Shown here: piece after piece, positions 50,993 to 60,030 of the stretch
Layout: each line of letters starts with the position of its first letter
Numbering within the stretch: the first letter of the stretch is position 1
Assembly (NCBI RefSeq): GCF_020150815.1
Contig: NZ_CP083723.1
Span: 248,001-312,000, forward strand
Length of the DNA stretch: 64,000 nucleotides
Direction of reading: 5' to 3'
DNA from: Haloprofundus salilacus
GTDB lineage: Archaea > Halobacteriota > Halobacteria > Halobacteriales > Haloferacaceae
Notes under the pieces: generated by a model
The model's database searches: none
The model's input: only the letters and a program-made list of their open reading frames with translations
What the model was told of the DNA's origin: nothing
Translations under genes and position numbers: made by a program

Positions 50993-51005
50993 GGCCGACC
51001 GCGCG

Positions 51006-51563
51006 ATGATGAGCCCAACCCACATCGCGACGGGCGTCGTCATCGCCGCCCCTTTCGCGATTTTCGCGCCCGAACTCGCGCCGCTCGCCGCCGTGAGCGC
51101 GATGGCCGGGGGCGTCTTCCCGGACCTCGACCTGTTCGTCGGCGTCCACCGAAAGACGCTGCACTTCCCCGTCTACTACTGGGGAGCAGTCGCTTTGGCG
51201 GGCGTTCTCGCCGTTCTCGTGCCGACGACGGCGACACTCGCCGCCTTCTTCTTCTTTCTCTCGGCGGCAGTCCACTCCGTCGCCGACTGGTTCTGCGGCG
51301 GCAACGAACTCCGTCCGTGGGAGAACACCTCCGAGCACGCCGTCTTCGTCCACCCGCTCGACCGATGGCTCCGGCCGAAGCGACTCATCCGGTGGGACGG
51401 GTCGCCGGAGGACCTCGCGCTGACGGCGGTGCTGTCGCTTCCCGGTCTCTTTCTCTTCGAGGGGCCGGTCCGTCTACTGACGGCGGCGACGCTTGTCGTC
51501 GCCGTCGTTTACGCCGCCGTCAGAAAGCGGGTCCCGGATCTCGCGCCGTGGTTGGCCGAGTGA
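51006..51563 (+). CDS. DUF457/YdjM-type membrane metal-dependent hydrolase
   Basis: The 185-residue protein begins with THIATG and has GGVFPDLDLF and HRKTLHFP near residues 35-55, the His/Asp pattern of YdjM-like membrane proteins, then HSVADWFCGG. Four to five TM helices are visible. Its physiological substrate is unknown; relatives are annotated as membrane-bound metal-dependent hydrolases. It follows cofH by 13 nt and may be cotranscribed. Confidence 0.8.
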   Translation: MMSPTHIATGVVIAAPFAIFAPELAPLAAVSAMAGGVFPDLDLFVGVHRKTLHFPVYYWGAVALAGVLAVLVPTTATLAAFFFFLSAAVHSVADWFCGGNELRPWENTSEHAVFVHPLDRWLRPKRLIRWDGSPEDLALTAVLSLPGLFLFEGPVRLLTAATLVVAVVYAAVRKRVPDLAPWLAE

Positions 51564-51603
51564 GTCGACGTTGACGCAGGCCGACGACGGACGGCGTCCG
51601 CGC

Positions 51604-52515
51604 TCAGTCGTCGGCGGGCGTCTGCGCGCGCTGCGTCGTCAGTTCACCGCCGAGGTCGACGCTGCCCGTGAGCTGTCGGTACGGGTACGGCATGTCGATA
51701 CCCTCGGCGTCGAGTCGTTCTTTGACGTTCTGGACGACGTCGGATTGGACGCGGACGAAATCCGAGCGGTTCGGGTTGTCGACCCAGAAGCGCGTGTTGA
51801 GACCGACGTAGGAGTCCTCCAGTTCGGTCACACGGATGTCGGGTGCGGGGTCGTCGAGCACCTCGGGGATCCGACCGACCTCGTTGAGAATCGCGGCCTT
51901 CGCCTGGTCGATGTCGTCCTCGTAGCCGATGCCGAAGACGAACTGCTGTCGGAGGCGGTCGTAGGCGACGGGGTTCTTCAGCGGGTTGTTTGCGAGTTCG
52001 CCGTTCGGGACGGTGATTCGCTCGTTGTCGAACGTCCGGACGCGCGTGACCCGGAGGTCGATGTCCTCGACGCGGCCCGTGATGTCGCCGACTTCGATCC
52101 AGTCGCCGACCTCGAACGGCTTGTCCTTGAGGATGAAGATTCCGGCGACGAAGTTGCCGAGCAGGTCCTGCGCGGCGAAGCCGACCGCGAGTGCGAGCGC
52201 CCCTCCGAACACGCCGAGCGCGGCGATGACGGTGCCGAACCCGGCCAGCATGAGACCGACCGCGAGCGCGAGCACCCAGACGACCGCAGCCATAAGGCTG
52301 TCCGCGAGAGTGCGAACCGTCTCGTCGTGGCCTTGCTGTCTGAGCACGCGGTCGACGAGCGGCACGAGAACAGCCCGTCCGAGAACGAGCGTGACGGCGA
52401 TGCCGAGAACGAACAGCACCGCCGGAACGAGATACTGTTGGATAAGTTCGCCGAGCGTGAGCCCTTCTATCGGTATCGTCTGTAAGGCGACCGTAGCGAC
52501 TGACTGAAACGACAT
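51604..52515 (-). CDS. mscS: Small mechanosensitive channel MscS
   Basis: The 303-residue protein has three or four N-terminal TM helices, with a pore helix rich in Gly/Ala (FGGALALAVGFAAQDLLGNFVAG). Its halves match TM3A/TM3B of MscS. The beta domain follows: PFEVGDWIEVGDITGRVEDI, then TVPNGELANNPLKNP. It opens under membrane tension to release solutes on hypo-osmotic shock. ATG 52515 is preferred over a GTG two codons earlier. Confidence 0.92.
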   Translation of the reverse strand: MSFQSVATVALQTIPIEGLTLGELIQQYLVPAVLFVLGIAVTLVLGRAVLVPLVDRVLRQQGHDETVRTLADSLMAAVVWVLALAVGLMLAGFGTVIAALGVFGGALALAVGFAAQDLLGNFVAGIFILKDKPFEVGDWIEVGDITGRVEDIDLRVTRVRTFDNERITVPNGELANNPLKNPVAYDRLRQQFVFGIGYEDDIDQAKAAILNEVGRIPEVLDDPAPDIRVTELEDSYVGLNTRFWVDNPNRSDFVRVQSDVVQNVKERLDAEGIDMPYPYRQLTGSVDLGGELTTQRAQTPADD

Positions 52516-52635
52516 GTACACCCTACGTTCGCACCGTCACGTCATTACTTCCCGGGAAGAACTCACCTAATCGAACCGTTTTCGCGCCTTCTGCGGCGTT
52601 GTCGAGCGAGTCGAACGGCGCGTCGAGGCTACCAC

Positions 52636-53796
52636 CTACTCTGAAAGCAGCGCCCGGTAGCGCCGGCCGGCGTCGTCGTCGGCGCGAAGCGCCGCGTGAA
52701 TCCGAGTCGAGAGCCACTCTGTCCCCGCGGCGGCCGACAACACAGACCGCTCCGTCACGTCGTCGTGCGCGTTTCCCCCGTCTCCACCGAGATCCGACGG
52801 CAGAAACCGCTCGTATACCGGCAACCGCTCGCGGAGCGGGACGCCGGCACCGGCGGCGATGTCGCGGAGTTCCTCGAGCGCGGGCCACCCGTAGTCGGGG
52901 TTGATGTAGTCGTCCGTCACCGGCGACACCCCACCGAGGTCGTCGACGCCGCAGTCGAGCAGTTCGCGGGCGGGCGAGAGGTTCGGCGGTATCTGCACTG
53001 AGACCTCCTCGGGGAGCGTGACGCGCGCCATCGCGACGACGCGGCGCATCGTCTCGACGCTCGGCGTCTCGTAGTCGGAGCGCTCGTTCGGGACGACGTT
53101 CTGGACGATCACCTCCTGGACGTGGCCGTGGCGCTCGTGGAGTTCGCGGATTGCGAGCAGGCTCTCGGCGCGGTCGCGCCACGTCTCGCCGATACCGACG
53201 AGGAGTCCGGTGGTGAACGGCACGTTCGCGCGTCCGGCGGCGCGGATGGTGTTCAGGCGCTGGCCGGGTGTCTTCCGGCGCGTCCCCGAGTGCGCCGACA
53301 CGTCGGCGGTCGTCTCCAGCATCACGCCCATCGAAGCGTTGACCTCGCGCAGGCGCTCGAACTCCGACTCGGTGAGGTCACCGGGGTTTGAGTGCGGCAG
53401 CAGTCCCTCTTCGAGCGCGATTTCGCAGGCGTGGTAGAGGTAGTCGAGAATCGAGTCGTAACCCCACTCGTCGAGCTGGTCGTGAATCACCTCGTAGCGC
53501 GCGTCTGGTTTGTCGCCGAACGTAAAGAGCGCCTCCGTGCAGCCCGCGTCAGCGCCCATGCGGAGCGTCTCTCGGATGTCCTTTGGCGACATGAGCGTCG
53601 CCTGTCCCGGCACGTCGTAGTAGGTACAGTACGTGCAGGTGTAGCGACACGCCGTCGTCAACGGGAGGAAGACGTTCCGCGCGTAGGTCAGCGCCGGAGC
53701 GGCGTCCGCGTCGTCGGGCGTCACCGACAGCAGTCGCTCCACCTCGGCGTCGTCGACGGCGATGTCTACGTCGTACTCGTCGGCCGCGGGAAACAC
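52636..53796 (-). CDS. cofG: F420 biosynthesis radical SAM protein CofG
   Basis: From GTG 53796 the 386-residue protein starts FPAADEYDVDIAV, as CofG proteins do. It carries CRYTCTYC (Cys50, 54, 57), followed by TFGDKPD, PHSNPGDLT and QNVVPNERSDY. It generates the tyrosine- and flavin-side radicals for FO with CofH. A minus-strand GTTTTTG centred 28 nt upstream supports this leaderless GTG; longer in-frame starts add an Arg/Pro-rich non-coding-like stretch. Confidence 0.93.
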   Translation of the reverse strand: MFPAADEYDVDIAVDDAEVERLLSVTPDDADAAPALTYARNVFLPLTTACRYTCTYCTYYDVPGQATLMSPKDIRETLRMGADAGCTEALFTFGDKPDARYEVIHDQLDEWGYDSILDYLYHACEIALEEGLLPHSNPGDLTESEFERLREVNASMGVMLETTADVSAHSGTRRKTPGQRLNTIRAAGRANVPFTTGLLVGIGETWRDRAESLLAIRELHERHGHVQEVIVQNVVPNERSDYETPSVETMRRVVAMARVTLPEEVSVQIPPNLSPARELLDCGVDDLGGVSPVTDDYINPDYGWPALEELRDIAAGAGVPLRERLPVYERFLPSDLGGDGGNAHDDVTERSVLSAAAGTEWLSTRIHAALRADDDAGRRYRALLSE

Positions 53797-53819
53797 GTTG
53801 AGGCGTGGTACGCCACCGA

Positions 53820-53827
53820 ACAAAAAC
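53820..53827 (-). promoter_or_regulatory. TATA-like element for cofG
   Basis: GTTTTTG on the minus strand, centred 28 nt before GTG 53796, implies cofG can be transcribed separately from cofC. Confidence 0.45.
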
Positions 53828-53999
53828 GTATCACTCCCCGGCAACCCGCGAGGGGGGAGGGCAGGGGTACGATCGCGAGTTGGCGAACAGGCAACGTTTC
53901 GGCGTCTCCTCGTATCGCGAGGGGTTCGCCGCGCACCCGCCTCGACGCCCTCGCGACTGCGCGTCAGGTCACGCGGAGAGCTGGCCGCGCTCTCGCACT

Positions 54000-54698
54000 T
54001 CAACGTTCGCGTTGCACGCCGACGCGGCCATCGCGCGAGTCGACATCGAATCCGGCGTCGAGGAGCCAGTCGCGCGCCCGCCCGTTGGTGTGGAGCAACA
54101 CCTCGACGAGGTCGTTGGGTTCGTCGACGTCGGTCGACAGGCGCATCGAGTCGAACTCGCGGACGGTCGCACCGATAGAGCGGGCAATTCGGAGGTGGTC
54201 GAGATACGATGCGCCGTGGTAGTCGACGTAGAAGTCGGGGTGACGGACGACGAGCGCGTTCGTCCCGCCGCCGCGTCCGGGGGCGACGACGAGGTCACCG
54301 CTCGATTCGAGAAAGCGAGAGAGTACTCGCGGGGTGGCGACGGCGAGATCGCTCATCACGATTGCCGTCGGGTCGTCTTCGCGTCGCCGTCGCGTCGCCT
54401 CTGTGGCGACGTCGCCGTCGCGTCGCTCGTCGTCGGTCGCGTCGTGGTCGGTCGGGTCGCTGGTCGCGGTGAGTCGGTCGTTGACCGCCGCAGAGAGCGG
54501 TCGGTCGTCGACTACGACGGGCGCGTCGAGTTCGACCGGAGCGGTCGCGAGAACGGTCGGTTCCGCGCCGGTTTCGGCGACGGCATCGACGACGTCAGCG
54601 AGCATTGCCCGCGAGAACGACTCTCGCTCGGCCGAGTTGAGAACCTCCGCGAGGCGCGTCTTCGGCCGAGTCGCTGCGTACGGGACGAGAACGTCCAT
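54000..54698 (-). CDS. cofC: 2-phospho-L-lactate guanylyltransferase CofC
   Basis: The 232-residue nucleotidyltransferase opens MDVLVPYAATRPKTRLAEVL, the CofC pattern with a conserved Lys. Later blocks are VMSDLAVATP (metal Asp), VVAPGRGGGTNAL and RLSTDVDEPNDL. An insertion of about 30 acidic/basic residues (DPTDHDATDDERRDGD) interrupts the middle and appears to be a halophile loop. It activates 2-phospholactate or phosphoenolpyruvate with GTP for the F420 side chain. Confidence 0.92.
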   Translation of the reverse strand: MDVLVPYAATRPKTRLAEVLNSAERESFSRAMLADVVDAVAETGAEPTVLATAPVELDAPVVVDDRPLSAAVNDRLTATSDPTDHDATDDERRDGDVATEATRRRREDDPTAIVMSDLAVATPRVLSRFLESSGDLVVAPGRGGGTNALVVRHPDFYVDYHGASYLDHLRIARSIGATVREFDSMRLSTDVDEPNDLVEVLLHTNGRARDWLLDAGFDVDSRDGRVGVQRER

Positions 54699-54714
54699 GA
54701 GAGAAGAGAGGGGG

Positions 54715-55521
54715 TTATCCCAGTTTATCGTACGTGGTCTGGTTCGAGCGGTACCAGAACACGCCGCCCGCGACGAGCAGGAGTACGACGAGACCGCCGA
54801 CGGCGTACATCGCCATCTGCATCGTCTGACTCGACTGCTGGGCGGATCCGGCTTGGTCTTCGGCTTCGTTCGCCAGTTCGACCGCGAGGTCGAAGTCAGG
54901 GTTGTTCCCGTCGTACGCGCGAATCGCCTGCGTCAGCGACTGTTCGGCCTGCTGTGTGTCCGCACCGCCGGCCGCTTCGATAGCCGCCTCGGCATTTTCG
55001 ATGGCCGCGCGCGCTTCGGCGCTCTCGGTCGTGTAGTGGTGCGTCTCCCACGAGCCGATCTCGTTGCTCGCGCCGCCGTCGCGCGACTGCGAGAGTCCCA
55101 TGAGGAGGAACGACTGCTCGTCCTCGTAGTCGTACTCCGTCACTTCCGGCACCGTGCCGGTGACTTTCACGTCGACTTCGCTGACGCCGTCGTTCGAGGA
55201 GACGGTCGCGCCGGTGAAGTTCTGCCCGTCGAACTCGTCGCTGCCGACCTTCGAACCGGTCTGGTCGTAGTACGTCACCGTCCACGTCACGTCGGTGAGA
55301 TTCGTCTCGCCGGCGACCGACCACGTGTTCCACTGCGGGTTCTGGTACAACTGGCCGAGCGTCACCGTCGCACTGACCTGCTCTCCGACCTCACCCTCCG
55401 CCGGAACGTTCTCCTCGGCGACCGAGACGGCGGCCGCCGGAGCGGCGAACGCCGAGAGGAGGAGCGCACAGGCAACGAGCGCGGCGAGTTTAGAAGAGCG
55501 ATTCCAGTTCGTCTTCGTCAT
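54715..55521 (-). CDS. Exported protein with C-terminal TM anchor, next to cetZ1
   Basis: The 268-residue protein has a Sec-type signal (residues 1-31; LLLSAFAAPAAA), an extracellular beta-rich domain with YDQTGSKVGSDEFDG, then an Ala/Glu-rich helical segment (about 165-225) and a single TM helix (about 236-258) followed by a short basic/polar tail. It overlaps the 3' end of cetZ1 by 32 nt, so the two are cotranscribed. It could act as a surface anchor or sensor linked to the CetZ cytoskeleton; that is an inference from position only. Confidence 0.75.
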   Translation of the reverse strand: MTKTNWNRSSKLAALVACALLLSAFAAPAAAVSVAEENVPAEGEVGEQVSATVTLGQLYQNPQWNTWSVAGETNLTDVTWTVTYYDQTGSKVGSDEFDGQNFTGATVSSNDGVSEVDVKVTGTVPEVTEYDYEDEQSFLLMGLSQSRDGGASNEIGSWETHHYTTESAEARAAIENAEAAIEAAGGADTQQAEQSLTQAIRAYDGNNPDFDLAVELANEAEDQAGSAQQSSQTMQMAMYAVGGLVVLLLVAGGVFWYRSNQTTYDKLG

Positions 55522-56671
55522 CGTTTACCAGATTTTGGAGGTTGTTGTCGCTCTCGCGGTTTATCTCGTCGATGTTGTCCTGCGCCTCGATGGCGACCTG
55601 CTGGAGTTCCTTGATACGGGGGACGTTCGTCACGCCCGAAAGCAGGATGACGCTCGCGACGAAGCCACTCCCGGTGACGGGGTAGTCGCCGCCGCGAACC
55701 TCCATGCTCCCGGTCTGCTCCTCGAGCCACTTGCGGCCGCGCTCTATACCTTTCCGATTCAGGTGCTGCGGCGGACCAGCCATAACCAACAGCGCGCGCT
55801 CGGTTCCTTCGATCTCACAGGGGAGCGTCAGCCGTCCGAGCGCAGCCTTGCGGACGAGACTCGTGATACGGTTCGTCGTGTGGGCGGTGTCGAGCGTGTC
55901 GTCGTCGCCGCCGTTGCCGGTCAGCCGCGAGAGGAGTCCGCCGGACTGCTTCTCCTCGACGGATTCGGAGGCGTAGCCGACGGTGGAGACGCCGCCGCCG
56001 GAGAGCGTGTTGATGATCTCGGAGGAGTCGACGACGCTCTCGGCGACTTCCTGACCCGCTTGGACCTCGCCAGCGCCGAAGAGGATGCCGAAGCGGCGGA
56101 CGATTTCGTCGTTTATCTCGTCGTAGCCGCCCTGGACCGATTCGCCGGTCTTGCGCCACGCGTCGTTGTCGAAGACGAGCAGATTGTCGACTTCGCGGAC
56201 GAACGTCTGGAACGAGCGGGCGGCGTTGAGCGTGTAAATGCCGCCCTCGTCGCTACCCGGGAGGATGCCGAGACCGTAGACGGGTTCGGTGTAGATGCGC
56301 TTGAGATGTTTCGCGAGGACCGGCGCGCCGCCGCTGCCGGTGCCGCCGCCGAGACCCGAGACGACGAGGAACGCGTCGACTTCGTGGACCGGAATGCTGT
56401 CGATGGCGCCCTGCACCTCGTCAATGTCCTCCTCGGCGACTTCCGCGCCGAGTTCGTTGTCCGCGCCGACACCGTGACCTTTGACCCGCGACTGCCCGAT
56501 GAGCACACGCTGATCCTTTGGGATGTTGCGCAGCCCCATCAGGTCCGCCTTCGCGGAGTTGACCGCGACCGCCGCCCGGACGATGTCACTGCCGTGTCGC
56601 TGGTCGTACTCGACGAATTTGTCGACGATCTTGCCACCGGCTTGCCCGAAGCCGATCATTGCCAGTTTCAT
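55490..56671 (-). CDS. cetZ1: Tubulin-like protein CetZ1
   Basis: The 393-residue GTPase has MKLAMIGFGQAGGK, the tubulin/FtsZ signature GGGTGSG (108-114), GVGADNELGAEVAEEDID, and the conserved YTLNAARSFQTFV and VFDNDAWRKTGESVQGGYDE blocks of CetZ1. An acidic C-terminus (EDELESLF) ends it. In Haloferax, CetZ1 controls rod-shape development and swimming motility. The upstream region has a TATA box and a Shine-Dalgarno-like GAGGGG. Confidence 0.95.
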   Translation of the reverse strand: MKLAMIGFGQAGGKIVDKFVEYDQRHGSDIVRAAVAVNSAKADLMGLRNIPKDQRVLIGQSRVKGHGVGADNELGAEVAEEDIDEVQGAIDSIPVHEVDAFLVVSGLGGGTGSGGAPVLAKHLKRIYTEPVYGLGILPGSDEGGIYTLNAARSFQTFVREVDNLLVFDNDAWRKTGESVQGGYDEINDEIVRRFGILFGAGEVQAGQEVAESVVDSSEIINTLSGGGVSTVGYASESVEEKQSGGLLSRLTGNGGDDDTLDTAHTTNRITSLVRKAALGRLTLPCEIEGTERALLVMAGPPQHLNRKGIERGRKWLEEQTGSMEVRGGDYPVTGSGFVASVILLSGVTNVPRIKELQQVAIEAQDNIDEINRESDNNLQNLVNDDEDELESLF

Positions 56672-56714
56672 GCTTTCGCTCCCCTCGTCATTGTGTGAAA
56701 GCCAGTACGAATGT

Positions 56715-56725
56715 CGATATAAGCC
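56715..56725 (-). promoter_or_regulatory. cetZ1 promoter (TATA) with short leader
   Basis: Minus-strand GGCTTATATC gives a predicted start site about 23 nt before ATG 56671, leaving room for the GAGGGG element 9 nt upstream of the start. The rest of the 56672-56948 spacer shows no gene. Confidence 0.5.
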
Positions 56726-56948
56726 TTATGATGGTAGAAAGTCAGTAAACTGTGATTTTCAGGCATGTTACTCTCTGACGATCAGTCGACAGTAAGGAGT
56801 GCTTACGGACCACCTGAACGGCAGTCTCTCGGCCCCAGATCGTTAAAATCGGTGAATATCTCTCTCCACCGAGAACCCTCCGTCTCTCGGTGTTCTCGCC
56901 CGTCCAGAACGCGTAAAATATCGAAGGTAAGCCGAAGTTACTGGCCGC

Positions 56949-57848
56949 TCACCGGGATGACTCCCCGAGATACGCGTCGAGCGTCTTCAGGTCACGCTCG
57001 TCTCTACCGAACGCGCCGACGTCGTTGTCGCTTGTCGAGAGGTCAAACTGCAGGCCCCGGTACTGGTCTGCGCCCATCGGGAATCCGGGGATCTTGCCGC
57101 CGATGCTGAGACCGATGCCAGCGAGAGCCATCGGCACCGGGATGACGTTCACCGAGCGTCCGTTTGCACCGTGCACTTTCTTCGCTACTTCCGCGAGCGT
57201 CAATCTCTCGGGACCACCGATTTCGTAGATGTGGTCGTCGTGTTCGTCACTCTCGACGGCGTCGGCAAGCATCGGTACGATATCTCCGACCCATATCGGT
57301 TGGAACTTGGTTTTACCGCCGCCCGGAAGCGGCGTCAGGTACGGAGGCGAGACTTTTTTTGTGAACGGCAGGAACTCACCGCCGTCGCCGAAGATGACGG
57401 TGGGTCGGAACATCACCCAGTCGAGGTCCGAGCTCTTGACGACTTCTTCCGCCTGTCCCTTCGCTTGGAGGTACGCCGTCGGTGCGTTCGGGTCCGCGTG
57501 AATTCCGCTCATCTGGACGAGTTTCGGGACGCCGTGCGCTTCGGCGGCTTTCACGACGTTCTCGGTGCCACCGAGGTGGACCTCGAAGTGTCTCTCGTTG
57601 CCGCCCTTTGGCTTGAACAGCGGCGACAGCGCGACGAGATTGACCACGACGTCCTGTCCCTCGAACGCACCTTCGATGGAGTCGTAGGCGGTCACGTCGC
57701 CGCGGGCAGTTTCGACGCCCGGCGGCAGGTCGTCGTCCTCGGGACTCCTCGACAGCACGGTCACCTCGTGGCCGCGGTCGAGCAGTTCCGCCGCGAGGTG
57801 CGTTCCGACGAACCCCGTTCCGCCGACGACGAGCACGTTCATACGCAT
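56949..57848 (-). CDS. NAD(P)-binding NDUFA9-like/atypical SDR protein
   Basis: The 299-residue protein starts MRMNVLVVGGTGFVGTHLA, an atypical-SDR GGTGFVG dinucleotide-binding motif. It continues with VVNLVALS, VQMSGIHADPNAPTAYLQAK (Tyr-x3-Lys) and FRPTVIFGDGG, as in complex I NDUFA9-related proteins and NmrA-like reductases. A cofactor-binding or quinone-related role is likely; the substrate is unknown. A second ATG two codons in (57842) is possible. Confidence 0.85.
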   Translation of the reverse strand: MRMNVLVVGGTGFVGTHLAAELLDRGHEVTVLSRSPEDDDLPPGVETARGDVTAYDSIEGAFEGQDVVVNLVALSPLFKPKGGNERHFEVHLGGTENVVKAAEAHGVPKLVQMSGIHADPNAPTAYLQAKGQAEEVVKSSDLDWVMFRPTVIFGDGGEFLPFTKKVSPPYLTPLPGGGKTKFQPIWVGDIVPMLADAVESDEHDDHIYEIGGPERLTLAEVAKKVHGANGRSVNVIPVPMALAGIGLSIGGKIPGFPMGADQYRGLQFDLSTSDNDVGAFGRDERDLKTLDAYLGESSR

Positions 57849-58002
57849 ACTGTCGGACGGACTGAACGTAAAGCTACCGCGCGATTCGCTCGCAGCCGAC
57901 CGTGCTACCCGGTCGAAGCAGCCGTTTCCGTGATGAGGTCGCGGACGTACTCCGCGCGGAGAGCTATCAACGCTTAAGCGCGGCCACCGACTCCACCCGG
58001 AC

Positions 58003-58599
58003 ATGCTCATTACGCTGGAGGGACTCGACGGCAGCGGGAAGACGACGGTGTGGGAGGCGCTACACGACTCGCACCCCGACGCCGTCTTCACCCGCGAACC
58101 GACGAACTCGTGGTACGGCGATGCGGTCAACCGCGCCATCGGCGACGACGACGCCGACCCGCTCGCCTCGCTGTTTCTGTTCACCGCCGACCACGCCGAC
58201 CACCTATCGCGGGTGATTCGCCCCGCGCTAGCTGACGGCGAACTCGTTGTCTCCGACCGCTACTCCGACTCTCGGTACGCGTATCAGGCGGTCGAACTCC
58301 AGCGAACCGAGATAAACCGCCCGCTAGAGTACATCCGCGGCATCCACGCCGCCTTCACCCGACCGCCGGACGCGACCATCTACTTCGACGTCGACCCCGA
58401 GACAGCGGCGGCGCGAAGCGGCGCGACTAACAAGTTCGAGCAAGCCGAGTATCTTGCCTCGGTTCGGGCGAACTACGAGCGACTCGTCGACGCCGAACCG
58501 AACCGGTTCGTCCGCGTCGACGCGACGAAATCACCCGAGGAAGTCATCGACCGCGTCGAGGACGCCGTCGACCGACTCGTCGCCACTCACGACGACTGA
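58003..58599 (+). CDS. tmk: Thymidylate kinase
   Basis: The 198-residue kinase has the P-loop [11 protein letters not shown], the DR(Y/H) motif in [19 protein letters not shown] (dTMP binding) and a LID-like region [12 protein letters not shown]. It phosphorylates dTMP to dTDP. It is divergent from the NDUFA9-like gene. Confidence 0.93.
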   Translation: MLITLEGLDGSGKTTVWEALHDSHPDAVFTREPTNSWYGDAVNRAIGDDDADPLASLFLFTADHADHLSRVIRPALADGELVVSDRYSDSRYAYQAVELQRTEINRPLEYIRGIHAAFTRPPDATIYFDVDPETAAARSGATNKFEQAEYLASVRANYERLVDAEPNRFVRVDATKSPEEVIDRVEDAVDRLVATHDD

Positions 58600-58684
58600 G
58601 CGGGCGTGCACTTTGCACGATCGACGTGGGTTGCTCTGTCGGCGCGGCGTCAGGTTGATGTATCACGCTTCGGACGTTTCGGTA

Positions 58685-59494
58685 ATGCCTTCCAGAATCG
58701 CTTCGCTCGCAGTTGTCTCCCTCCTTCTCCTCTCGGGCTGCGGCGGCATTCTCGGCGACGAATCGCCGACGCCGCCGAGCGAGAATCGGACGAACGACTC
58801 CGCTCGGTGGCTCGCGCCTGGACTGACGAGCGACGGCGTCGAGGACGCGGAGGCGCTCGCGTCGACGCACCGCCGATCCGTGGAGTCCCGGTCGCGGACG
58901 GCGGCGATGCGGACGCAGGTAACGGCCGCCGAAAACGGGAGTCTCCTCTCGAACCGTAGCTACGTCGTTCGGGTGGCGGACGACGGGCGACGACTCGCCG
59001 AGCAGACTGGCGACTCTCGTACGGACGACGAGTATCGTCCGCGCGTTTACTGGTACGACCCGAACGTGTCCGAGTACGCCGCGCGCAGCGGTGCGAACGA
59101 CGGCGAGGTCAGCTACACCTACAGCCGAGAGACCAACGGAGAGCTGTTCTCGGACGGTACGTACGCGGACCGCCTGTACAGCCTCTTCACCGTGTTGAAC
59201 GTCAGCGTCGCCCCCGAGACAGTCGACCGTTCCGTCCACCGGCTGGAAGCCTCGGAACGGAGCCTCCTTTTCGACGGGCGAGAGCTCCGAAACGTCACGC
59301 TCACGGCACGAGTCGACTACTCCGGCGTCGTCCGGTCGTACGAACTGCAGTACGAGACCGAACGAGGTGGAACGTCGGTGCGGATAACCGAGCGGGTGCG
59401 CATCACCGACCTCGGGTCGACGGAGGTGGAACGACCCGAGTGGGTCGAGACGGCGAGAAACGAGAGCGGCGGGTCGGCCGCCGCGTTAACGTAG
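58685..59494 (+). CDS. Secreted lipoprotein, 269 aa
   Basis: MPSRIASLAVVSLLLLSGC is a lipoprotein signal (Cys19). The mature chain is Ser/Thr/Asn/Asp-rich with an N-terminal Pro-rich linker (ESPTPPSENRT), then a mixed domain with VRVADDGRRLAEQ and a C-terminal half of Glu/Arg/Thr beta strands. DUF7537-like haloarchaeal lipoproteins have a similar layout, but I cannot assign the family with certainty. Function unknown. Confidence 0.65.
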   Translation: MPSRIASLAVVSLLLLSGCGGILGDESPTPPSENRTNDSARWLAPGLTSDGVEDAEALASTHRRSVESRSRTAAMRTQVTAAENGSLLSNRSYVVRVADDGRRLAEQTGDSRTDDEYRPRVYWYDPNVSEYAARSGANDGEVSYTYSRETNGELFSDGTYADRLYSLFTVLNVSVAPETVDRSVHRLEASERSLLFDGRELRNVTLTARVDYSGVVRSYELQYETERGGTSVRITERVRITDLGSTEVERPEWVETARNESGGSAAALT

Positions 59495-59508
59495 CCGCGA
59501 CGCCCTCA

Positions 59509-59607
59509 GCGGTATTGAGGACGCTGTACTCGGCGGATGTCGGAGACGCGGTACCGAACGAGTGTCGAGGGCACTGTACTCAGCGAGTGTCGGGGACGCT
59601 GTATTCG
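59509..59607. repeat. Degenerate ~25-bp tandem repeat, four units
   Basis: Units near 59509-59532, 59533-59558, 59559-59582 and 59583-59607 share gcg-gtgtcgg-gacgctgtactcg with substitutions. The fourth encodes the C-terminal EYSVPDTR of the leftward membrane protein; the others are copies of that 3' end beyond its stop. Confidence 0.7.
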
Positions 59608-59888
59608 TCCGGCGACGGCATGTAGAGCACGTCGATGGTGAAGCCGAGCGCCAGCGGCATGCCGACGAGCAGGCCGAGTACGCCCATCTGGCCGAGTTCG
59701 ATCGGAACGAGTTGGCCCGTGACCAGTGTCAGCGCCAGCAGCGCGAACGGGATGAGGACGACGGCGTAGAGCACCATCCCCCACTGCGTGTTCAGGCGCA
59801 AGCGGAGAAATCGCGTCATCACCGCTGCGACGAACGTGTGCGCGAGGAACGCAACCCCGAGTAGGACCAGACCGAGGACCGAGACCAT
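59580..59888 (-). CDS. Small membrane protein, 102 aa, three TM helices
   Basis: From ATG 59888 (MVSVLGLVLLGVAF) three hydrophobic helices are visible (about residues 3-22, 36-58, 62-88), ending in a polar tail EYSVPDTR. Longer in-frame starts add an Arg-rich segment without support. Its 3' end overlaps the degenerate repeat. Function unknown. Confidence 0.65.
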   Translation of the reverse strand: MVSVLGLVLLGVAFLAHTFVAAVMTRFLRLRLNTQWGMVLYAVVLIPFALLALTLVTGQLVPIELGQMGVLGLLVGMPLALGFTIDVLYMPSPDEYSVPDTR

Positions 59889-60030
59889 ACCCCGCCTACG
59901 GGGCGCGCGCTCTTTGGACTGTCGGAACGCGGCGTCTCCTCCGTCTCGCGTCGACGGCCATCGAGTCGACAGTCGTCCCCTCGTCCCGAACCGACTCACT
60001 TTATCACGAATAATCGCCCACACGTGTGTC

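Noticed and set aside
52523-53182. Minus-strand frame inside cofG in another register
   Set aside because: Arg/Pro-rich shadow of the well-supported cofG frame.
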